Shown here: positions 1-7,539 of the stretch, one piece after another | Position numbering within the stretch: position 1 is the stretch's first letter | How the letters are laid out: each line of letters opens with the position of its first letter | DNA from: Clostridia bacterium | GTDB taxonomy: Bacteria; UBA6262; WVXT01; JAUXBS01 | DNA: 7,539 nucleotides | Assembly: GCA_030619245.1 (NCBI GenBank) | Contig: JAUXBS010000053.1 | Location: 1-7,539, forward strand | Reading direction: 5' to 3' | The notes under the pieces: generated by a model | Seen by the model: the letters and a program-made list of their open reading frames with translations, nothing else | The model's database searches: none | What the model was told of the DNA's origin: nothing | Position numbers and translations under genes: made by a program

Positions 1-173
1 AAGGCGTAAGGAGGGCGCAATGCGGTAGCATTGTAACCGACGAAACAACGAAGAAGTTGCCCGGAATGTAGCCTCCCGAAGGGCAAAGGTCTTTTGGCCT
101 GTGCCTTTGCAACGCTCGGCTTGCATACTCCCGGTATGCTCACCTCTCGTTGCTTTGGCGCGGCTCAAAATCC
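1..173. repeat. Palindrome-rich non-coding segment, possible interspersed repeat
   Basis: No credible gene lies here. The + strand frames close quickly (stops at 7-9, 26-28 and 69-71). Several short inverted repeats sit close together: CAATGC (18-23) with GCATTG (28-33) around a GGTA loop; GCAAAGG (83-89) with CCTTTGC (104-110); GCATAC (123-128) with GTATGC (134-139) around a 5-nt loop; and GCAACG (109-114) with CGTTGC (148-153). This density is unlike the rest of the window. One reverse-strand frame stays open across the whole segment and off the left edge, but it reads as a Cys/Arg-rich low-information peptide and is probably not a gene. I infer a dispersed intergenic repeat or a structured RNA. 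The right limit is approximate, and the left limit is unknown because the segment reaches the window edge. Confidence 0.4.
109..153. repeat. Nested inverted repeat
   Basis: Outer arms GCAACG (109-114) and CGTTGC (148-153) enclose inner arms GCATAC (123-128) and GTATGC (134-139) with a TCCCG loop. The two sides of the internal bulge (115-122 and 140-147) are both 8 nt long and do not pair well. The equal spacing suggests one symmetric two-stage hairpin and not a chance set of arms. There is no U-tract after it on either strand, so it does not look like a simple intrinsic terminator. Confidence 0.45.
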
Positions 174-222
174 CATAGCAAAAACATCGGGAATTTATGA
201 GACAGAGCACTATAAAAAAGAC

Positions 223-232
223 AAGGAGGAGG
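223..232 (+). promoter_or_regulatory. Strong ribosome binding site of ribH
   Basis: AAGGAGGAGG lies 4 nt before the ATG at 237, and its inner AAGGAGG (223-229) is 7 nt away. It is a near-perfect Shine-Dalgarno sequence and fixes the ribH start. The stretch between the repeat and this site (174-222) is A/T-rich and has no clear promoter hexamers. I see no FMN-riboswitch core in the leader. Confidence 0.8.
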
Positions 233-236
233 TAAA

Positions 237-704
237 ATGGTAAAGACTTATTCGGGTAAGATGATTGCAAAAGGAAGGAAGTTCGGTATTGTGGTTTCCA
301 GGTTTAACGAGTTCATAACATCAAAATTGCTGGATGGGGCTCTTGATACCCTGCGCAGGCACGATGCAGAGGAAGATAAAATTGATGTTGTGTGGGTACC
401 CGGCGGTTTTGAAATACCGTATGCGGCAAGGAAACTGGTATTAAGCAAGAAATACGATTCAGTGATATGCCTGGGGGCTGTAATCAAAGGGGATACGCCG
501 CATTTTGATTACATCAGCAACGAGGTTGCCAAGGGTATTTCACAGATTTCTCTTTCAACGGGAGTGCCCGTTATTTTTGGGATCATAACGGCTGATAACC
601 TTGAGCAGGCAATTGAGCGAGCGGGGGCCAAGTCCGGCAATAAAGGCGCTTCTGCGGCGCTTTCTGCCATAGAAATGGTTGATTTATTCAAAAAAATAAA
701 ATAA
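237..704 (+). CDS. ribH: 6,7-dimethyl-8-ribityllumazine synthase
   Basis: This cytosolic enzyme condenses 5-amino-6-ribitylamino-uracil with 3,4-dihydroxy-2-butanone 4-phosphate to give lumazine, the immediate precursor of riboflavin. At 155 aa it is the normal family length. The family signatures are present in order: SRFNEFIT near residues 21-28, with the Phe that stacks on the pyrimidine (F23); WVPGGFEIP (53-61); [14 protein letters not shown] (80-93) with catalytic His89; and [17 protein letters not shown] (114-130) with phosphate-binding Arg128, then GNKG. In this family the protein assembles as pentamers or a 60-mer capsid. The start is set by a strong Shine-Dalgarno site. No other rib gene is visible, and the sequence just upstream is the palindromic segment, so any ribBA or ribE partner lies elsewhere. 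A 68-nt spacer separates it from the next gene. Confidence 0.97.
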   Translation: MVKTYSGKMIAKGRKFGIVVSRFNEFITSKLLDGALDTLRRHDAEEDKIDVVWVPGGFEIPYAARKLVLSKKYDSVICLGAVIKGDTPHFDYISNEVAKGISQISLSTGVPVIFGIITADNLEQAIERAGAKSGNKGASAALSAIEMVDLFKKIK

Positions 705-3622
<2,918 letters not shown>

Positions 3623-3636
<14 letters not shown>

Positions 3637-4108
3637 ATACCGGGATGAGTTTTTAAAAGCAATGGATTATGCCTACCGGCTTCTTGCCGGCAGCCAGAAG
3701 ACAGCAGGTGAAATAACCAGCCGGCTTTCAATGAAGAAATTCAATAAGGAAACGATTAAAAGAGTTGTTGAGGATTTAAGGGAGAAGAATTACCTGAATG
3801 ACAGGGAGTTTGCGGTGGATTTTATCGGGAAAAAGTTATCCGGCGAAGCGGGCCGCGAGGCAATAAGGTACGGGCTGATAAACAAAGGACTGAACAGAGA
3901 AACAGCCGATGAATATATCAACGCGTATTTCAGCGAGCATTCAGTGGATGAGAATGAAATAGCCCGTAATGCGCTGAATAAGAGATTTAAGGGCTACGGC
4001 AAACCGGATAAGAGAAAAATGTCCATGAAGTTAAGAACGTTTCTTGCGGGCAGGGGTTTTTCAACTGAAGTTATAACAAATGTAATGGAGGAATGGTTCG
4101 AGGAATGA
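3623..4108 (+). CDS. recX: Regulatory protein RecX
   Basis: RecX binds RecA filaments and usually limits recombinase and coprotease activity. The 161 aa fall in the usual range and show the expected tandem three-helix modules. The first runs from about residue 14 (AMDYAYRLLAGSQKTAGEIT) through VVEDLREKNYLNDREFAVDF (48-67). A middle module contains GREAIRYGLINKGLNRETAD (77-96). A C-terminal module ends in LAGRGFSTEVITNVMEEW (141-158). The start overlaps the Mut7-C gene by 14 nt. AAAGG (3617-3621) is only 1 nt from the ATG, so initiation probably depends on ribosomes arriving from upstream. The next in-frame Met (residue 14) has no SD and would cut the first module. recA is not in the window, although recX often follows recA in other bacteria. 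Confidence 0.9.
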
Positions 4109-4647
4109 AACTCTTATTGCACGTATGCTGCGCAAACTGCGCGTGTTTTCCCGTTAAAGCGCTGAAGGAAAAGGATATACAGGTAACAGGCTTCTGGTAT
4201 AACCCCAACATACATCCCTTTACAGAACATCAGAAGCGGCTTATGGCAATGGGTTACTATGCGGATAAGGCCGGGTTGCCCGTGATATACAGGGATGAGT
4301 ATATGCTGGAGGAATGGTTAAAGGAGATTGGGGATAATTACGCGGAGGATAAAAGATGCGGGCTATGTTACAGGCTGCGTATCAACCTGACTGCAAGGAC
4401 TGCGGCGGAGAAAGGGTTTGATTCTTTCACTACGACATTGTTGTACAGCAAGAAACAAAAAAAACAGATGATAAAAGATATAGGAGAAGAGGCCGCGGAT
4501 AAATACGGGATAAACTTTTATTTTGAAGATTTTGACCGCGGTTGGAAGGAAGGCATAGATATGTCAAAAGACCTGGGATTGTACAGACAGCAGTACTGCG
4601 GGTGTATATTCAGCGAAAAGGAACGGTATGCAAAAAAGAATGTTTAA
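4105..4647 (+). CDS. queH: Epoxyqueuosine reductase QueH (cobalamin-independent)
   Basis: QueH (formerly DUF208) reduces epoxyqueuosine in tRNA to queuosine, the last step of the pathway, and is an iron-sulfur enzyme unrelated to the B12-dependent QueG. The 180 aa carry all the family cysteines: HVCCANC (6-12, giving C8, C9, C12), RCGLCYRLR (84-92, giving C85 and C88) and QYCGCIFS (163-170, giving C165 and C167). FWYNPNIHP (30-38) and TTLLYS (110-115) are also family-typical. I chose the ATG at 4105 because it starts right at the conserved MKLLLHVCC, overlaps the recX stop as ATGA, and has GGAGG (4087-4091) 13 nt upstream. The in-frame ATG at 4093 adds four residues but lies 1 nt from that GGAGG. 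queA is two genes downstream, which supports the role. Confidence 0.93.
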   Translation: MKLLLHVCCANCACFPVKALKEKDIQVTGFWYNPNIHPFTEHQKRLMAMGYYADKAGLPVIYRDEYMLEEWLKEIGDNYAEDKRCGLCYRLRINLTARTAAEKGFDSFTTTLLYSKKQKKQMIKDIGEEAADKYGINFYFEDFDRGWKEGIDMSKDLGLYRQQYCGCIFSEKERYAKKNV

Positions 4648-5770
4648 GAAGTTTTACCCGGTACTTATTATAATTATTTTCCTTGCGGCTGCGCCTTTAA
4701 CCGCGAATACGATACGTATTGGTATTATTGAAAATGCCGACAGCGTGAACGTCAGCTGTGAAGGTGAATTCAGCGTGGTTGACACGGGCAGCGGCAGGGA
4801 AATGAAACTAAACAGCAGGAACGTGTACCTTGTATCCGCGCGGGGCAGAAATATAAAAATCAGGGAGAAAACCCTGGGCAGTAAGATTAAAATAAAACCC
4901 GCCGGCGCAAAAGACAGGTTGAGAGTAAACGGGAAAAGATACAGGGGCGTTATTACGATTGTATCAAGCGGGAAATTGAGGGTTATCAATACGCTGGGGT
5001 TGGAGGAATACCTGTATGGAGTGCTTCCCAGGGAGATATCCCCTGAATGGCCTGTTGAGGCAATGAAGACGCAGGCAGTGGTTTCACGCACCTTTGCAGT
5101 AAGGAATAAGGGCAAGCACGGGAGTAAGGGTTACGATTTATCGGCAACAGTGTTCTGCCAGGTTTACGGGGGTATGGAGTGCGAGGATAAAAGGTCAAAC
5201 GCTGCAGTCGATTCAACGAAGGGGGAAGTCATTAAATGCGGGGATGAACTGGTACAGGCAGTGTCTCACAGCACCTGCGGCGGTTTCACGGAGGAGGTAT
5301 CAAATGTATGGAAAAATGACGACCCTCCAAAATACCTGAAATGCGTGCGCTGCCAGTACTGCAGGAAGTCCCCCCGTTACAGTTGGGAGAAGACTATAAA
5401 AAAAGAAGTCATCAGGACGAGATTGAATAACAAAGGGTACAAGGTAGGGCAGATAAAGCAGTTAAAGGTTGCAGGCAGGGCGCCGTTTTCCAAGAGGGCA
5501 ATGTATATCAATGTTTATCATTCAGGTGGCAAGCTTGCCATTCAGTCAAACAGGTTCCGGCTTGCAGTCGGGGCGGATGTCATAAAAAGCGCTTTGCTGA
5601 GGTTAAAAAACTACAGGGATGAAGTGAAGTTCGTTGGCAGGGGCTGGGGGCACGGGGTTGGCCTGTGCCAGTGGGGCGCGAAGGGTTGCGCTGAGAGGGG
5701 GCACGGTTACCGTAAAATCATAAGAAAGTATTACCCGGGAACAAAAGTAGTAAAAGCTCTGAATGATTGA
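4628..5770 (+). CDS. Secreted SpoIID/LytB-domain cell-wall protein
   Basis: The 380-aa protein has a signal peptide (about 1-26: basic MQKRMFKKF, hydrophobic PVLIIIIFLAAA, likely cleavage near LTA-NT), so it acts in the periplasm or at the cell surface. After a beta-rich region (about 27-115) comes a SpoIID/LytB domain: LEEYLYGVLPREISPEWP (125-142), in which Glu136 aligns with the catalytic Glu of Bacillus SpoIID, then AMKTQAVVSRTFAVR (145-159), HSTCGGFTE (214-222) and the C-terminal GRGWGHGVGLCQWGAKG (337-353) ending in YYPGT. SpoIID is a lytic transglycosylase acting on peptide-free glycan, while LytB modulates an amidase. I see no other sporulation gene, so a vegetative wall role is likelier. 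It is rich in Cys for an exported protein, including C239-x2-C242-x2-C245. AAAAGGA (4616-4622) 5 nt upstream supports this start, which overlaps queH by 20 nt. Confidence 0.9.
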   Translation: MQKRMFKKFYPVLIIIIFLAAAPLTANTIRIGIIENADSVNVSCEGEFSVVDTGSGREMKLNSRNVYLVSARGRNIKIREKTLGSKIKIKPAGAKDRLRVNGKRYRGVITIVSSGKLRVINTLGLEEYLYGVLPREISPEWPVEAMKTQAVVSRTFAVRNKGKHGSKGYDLSATVFCQVYGGMECEDKRSNAAVDSTKGEVIKCGDELVQAVSHSTCGGFTEEVSNVWKNDDPPKYLKCVRCQYCRKSPRYSWEKTIKKEVIRTRLNNKGYKVGQIKQLKVAGRAPFSKRAMYINVYHSGGKLAIQSNRFRLAVGADVIKSALLRLKNYRDEVKFVGRGWGHGVGLCQWGAKGCAERGHGYRKIIRKYYPGTKVVKALND

Positions 5771-5785
5771 TGCTTATTCAACAAT
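5771..5785 (+). promoter_or_regulatory. queA leader lacking a Shine-Dalgarno site
   Basis: The 15 nt between the SpoIID-type gene and queA contain no purine-rich ribosome binding site, unlike the ribH, nusB-ligA and PPC starts. The stop of the upstream gene instead overlaps an ATG as TGATG (5768-5772), which opens an out-of-frame mini-frame of 11 codons closing at TAA (5803-5805), inside queA. Reinitiation by ribosomes ending the upstream gene could feed either start. The site is read directly; the role is inference. Confidence 0.35.
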
Positions 5786-6814
5786 ATGAATATATCAAAT
5801 TTTAATTATGAACTGCCTGAATCCTATATAGCGAAGTTTCCTGTTTCTCCGCGTGATAAATCAAAACTACTGCTGTTGGGCAGAAGTGACGGTAGTATCC
5901 GGGATACTATCTTCAATCAGATAGCCGGCCTGCTCAAAAAAGACGACATACTTGTTATAAATGATACAAGGGTCATCCCGGCGAGGCTGACCGGGGAAAA
6001 GAAGGGGACCGGGGCAGGCGTGGAGTTATTGCTTTTAAGCCCCCGTGAAGAAGGAGTATGGGAAGTCCTGGTTAAACCCGCAAAGAGGGTGAGGGAGGGC
6101 GTGGAAATCGTGTTTGGGAACGGTATACTCCGGGCGGAAGTGGCCCATAAATCCAACGGTAAAACAATTGTACGCTTCAAGTACTCAGGCAGTTTTGATG
6201 ATATACTTGACAGGATAGGAAAAATACCGTTACCTCCTTATATAAAGAGGGAGGTAAAGAAGGAAGACAGGGAGTGGTACCAGACTGTTTATTCAAGGAA
6301 GAAGGGGGCGGTGGCGGCGCCGACTGCCGGGTTCCACTTCACCGAAAAGCTCCTGGCTGATATAAAAAACAGGGGTATTGAAGTAGTCCCGCTTACCCTC
6401 CATGTCGGCTGGGGGACCTTCAGGCCCGTAAGGGAAGAGGATATAAAAAAACATAAAATGGAAAGTGAATATTATGAGTTGACGGAGGAAAACGCAGAGA
6501 AAATCAACAATGCAAAGAAAAATGGCAGGAGGATTATAGCGGTTGGCACTACTGCAACGCGGGTACTTGAAACACTTGGTGATTCAGGCGGCAGGATAAG
6601 GGCGGGGGCAGGCTATACGGACAAGTTTATATATCCCGGTTATAAATTCAATATCATAGATGGGTTGATTACCAATTTTCATCTGCCAAAATCAACGCTG
6701 TTGATGCTGGTGTGCGCGTTTGCCGGCAGGGAAGAGATTATTGAGGCATACGGGCATGCAATCAGGAACTGTTACAGGTTTTACAGTTATGGTGATGCCA
6801 TGTTTATTTCCTGA
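5786..6814 (+). CDS. queA: S-adenosylmethionine:tRNA ribosyltransferase-isomerase
   Basis: QueA transfers and isomerises the ribosyl part of SAM onto preQ1 in tRNA anticodon position 34, giving epoxyqueuosine-tRNA, the substrate of QueH encoded two genes upstream. At 342 aa it is the usual length and complete. Signatures: FNYELPESYIA (6-16), VINDTRVIPARL (57-68), GKIPLPPYI (145-153), YQTVYS with GAVAAPTAGFHFTEK (174-188), LTLHVGWGTFRPV (203-215), AVGTTATRVLE (252-262), ITNFHLPKSTLLMLV (295-309) and the C-terminal RFYSYGDAMFIS. HVGWGTF has Trp where Ala or Leu is common. The ATG at 5786 gives the canonical N-terminus despite lacking an SD. tgt and the preQ1-forming genes are not in the window. 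Confidence 0.97.
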   Translation: MNISNFNYELPESYIAKFPVSPRDKSKLLLLGRSDGSIRDTIFNQIAGLLKKDDILVINDTRVIPARLTGEKKGTGAGVELLLLSPREEGVWEVLVKPAKRVREGVEIVFGNGILRAEVAHKSNGKTIVRFKYSGSFDDILDRIGKIPLPPYIKREVKKEDREWYQTVYSRKKGAVAAPTAGFHFTEKLLADIKNRGIEVVPLTLHVGWGTFRPVREEDIKKHKMESEYYELTEENAEKINNAKKNGRRIIAVGTTATRVLETLGDSGGRIRAGAGYTDKFIYPGYKFNIIDGLITNFHLPKSTLLMLVCAFAGREEIIEAYGHAIRNCYRFYSYGDAMFIS

Positions 6815-6830
6815 TGAAAACGGAGGCTAA

Positions 6831-7253
6831 ATGCAGAGCAGGAAAAAAGCTGATTTGATTATAATAAGGTTGTTTCCGGATGAAAACATCCATGAAAAAC
6901 TGGAAGAAGCCTGCAGGAAGCATGATATTAAAACCGCAGTGGTACTTTCCGGGATAGGCCAGTTGAAACAGTTCAAACTTGGTTACTTCAGGCAGAAGGG
7001 CGATTACGTTCCCGGATATTTTGAAAAAGCTCATGAATTGATTTCCCTGGCAGGCAATATCTGCGAAAATAAAGGAAAGTATGAGTTTCATTTGCATGCA
7101 TCACTGGGGAATGAAAAAAAAGAGGTTATAGGGGGGCACCTGATTGAAGGGATAGTAGAGGTTACAAATGAAATATCCCTGCTGGCTGTGGATATGAGTA
7201 TTGAGAGGAAGACTGAGGAAAAAACAGGTTTAAAGGGGTTGTTCCTGGAATGA
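6831..7253 (+). CDS. PPC-domain (DUF296) protein
   Basis: This 140-aa protein consists of a single PPC domain (plant and prokaryote conserved, DUF296). The family pattern is clear: LFPDENIHEKLEEACRKHDI (14-33), VVLSGIGQLKQFKLGYF (37-53), EFHLHASLG (85-93), VIGGHLIEG (99-107), then a closing strand with LLAVDMSIER (117-126). His87, His89 and His103 sit where the family has conserved histidines that cluster in its trimer and may bind metal. Plant relatives carry AT-hook DNA-binding motifs, but none is seen here, so DNA binding should not be assumed. The bacterial function is unknown. GGAGG (6822-6826) lies 4 nt before the ATG, 16 nt after queA, and the gene overlaps the next by 4 nt. Confidence 0.85.
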   Translation: MQSRKKADLIIIRLFPDENIHEKLEEACRKHDIKTAVVLSGIGQLKQFKLGYFRQKGDYVPGYFEKAHELISLAGNICENKGKYEFHLHASLGNEKKEVIGGHLIEGIVEVTNEISLLAVDMSIERKTEEKTGLKGLFLE

Positions 7254-7539
7254 TAAATAATGATATAGTCCTGAACAAGACCATGGAGGTGACGGATTTC
7301 TCGGATCCGGCTGTGTCTTCCATGAAGAAGGCATTAAAGGGTTATGCCAGGAAACTGTTCCTGAGGGGGATACCCTTTGCGGTAAACGGTTATTTGAGGT
7401 GGAATTATTACGTGGGCTGGTATAAACTGTGGGAGTACTCCAGGGGGCTGGCATATACCGGTATAAAACCGGGGATGAAGGTCCTGGATGTCGGGGGCGC
7501 TGCCACACTGCCGGTTTTCTACCTTGCTGAAATGGGCTG
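7250..7539 (+). CDS. Class I SAM-dependent methyltransferase, N-terminal part (cut by window edge)
   Basis: The frame opens at an ATG that overlaps the PPC stop as ATGA, with AAAGGGG (7232-7238) 11 nt upstream, and stays open for 96 codons to the end of the window. Residues 1-70 are a helical, aromatic-rich lead-in (LRWNYYVGWYKLWEYS at 49-64). GIKPGMKVLDVGGAATLPVF (71-90) then looks like the beta1/loop motif I of a Rossmann methyltransferase, with Asp80 and Gly82/Gly83. The loop is GGAAT where G-x-G-x-G is usual, a tolerated variant in some subfamilies. The acceptor substrate cannot be named from this part. Another Rossmann enzyme is possible but less likely. Confidence 0.65.
   Translation, partial: MINNDIVLNKTMEVTDFSDPAVSSMKKALKGYARKLFLRGIPFAVNGYLRWNYYVGWYKLWEYSRGLAYTGIKPGMKVLDVGGAATLPVFYLAEMG

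Noticed and set aside
1..236. FMN riboswitch before ribH
   Set aside because: The conserved FMN aptamer core (AGGGUGAAAUUCCC-like segment and its partner helices) is not present in this leader.
1..240. Reverse-strand frame open across the whole left segment
   Set aside because: Its peptide is Arg/Cys-rich with no recognisable motif, it follows the palindromes and not codon structure, and there is no RBS before its only internal ATG. It is probably a by-product of the repeat.
4093..4104. Upstream ATG at 4093 as the queH start
   Set aside because: It is only 1 nt after GGAGG and adds four non-conserved residues. The ATG at 4105 gives the family N-terminus and the ATGA overlap.
4654..5115. 153-aa reverse-strand frame antisense to the SpoIID-type gene
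   Set aside because: It has a Leu/Ile/Phe/Pro-rich composition without motifs, and the + strand frame has a signal peptide and family motifs.
4628..5770. Sporulation gene spoIID in the strict sense
   Set aside because: No other sporulation gene is visible and the domain is widespread in non-sporulating bacteria, so a gene symbol was not assigned.
7230..7508. 92-aa reverse-strand frame over the methyltransferase start
   Set aside because: The + strand frame has an ATGA-coupled start, an RBS and a SAM-binding motif, while the reverse peptide is Pro/Ser-rich and featureless.

Overview
The window is a densely packed bacterial gene cluster with every supported gene on the + strand. From left to right it holds a palindrome-rich non-coding segment (1-173), ribH (237-704), an open reading frame joining NusB to NAD-dependent DNA ligase (773-3184), a Mut7-C type PIN/zinc-ribbon RNase protein (3181-3636), recX (3623-4108), queH (4105-4647), a secreted SpoIID/LytB-domain protein (4628-5770), queA (5786-6814), a PPC/DUF296 protein (6831-7253), and the start of a class I SAM-dependent methyltransferase cut off by the window edge (7250 onward). 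From 773 on, neighbours overlap by 4 to 20 nt or lie 15-16 nt apart, so this reads as one polycistronic unit with translational coupling. The only gaps longer than 20 nt are the 236-nt leader and the 68-nt ribH/nusB spacer.

How the genes work together: ribH gives the penultimate step of riboflavin synthesis. NusB acts in rRNA antitermination, and ribH-nusB adjacency is common in bacteria. LigA, the Mut7-C protein and RecX form a nucleic-acid maintenance block. QueA and QueH are the last two steps of queuosine tRNA modification (preQ1-tRNA to epoxyqueuosine-tRNA to queuosine-tRNA), separated here by a SpoIID/LytB cell-wall protein with a signal peptide. The PPC protein and the methyltransferase have no assignable pathway role from this window.

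Organism: a free-living bacterium, neither a typical enterobacterium nor a typical Bacillus. Arg is written mostly AGG and Ile often ATA, GC content is moderate, Shine-Dalgarno sites are purine-rich, and the cobalamin-independent QueH is used. This would suit an uncultivated lineage of the Omnitrophota or Elusimicrobiota kind, but that placement is a guess from gene content and codon style, not from a marker gene.

The most notable item is the NusB-LigA junction. The frame is open across it, but it passes through an A8 run and two A6 runs, with a stop just downstream in both other frames and an SD-TTG arrangement overlapping the -1 stop. It is either a true fusion, a fusion with slippage-controlled release of NusB, or two overlapping genes joined by a one-base homopolymer error. 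I saw no tRNA, rRNA, CRISPR array, transposase or riboswitch.
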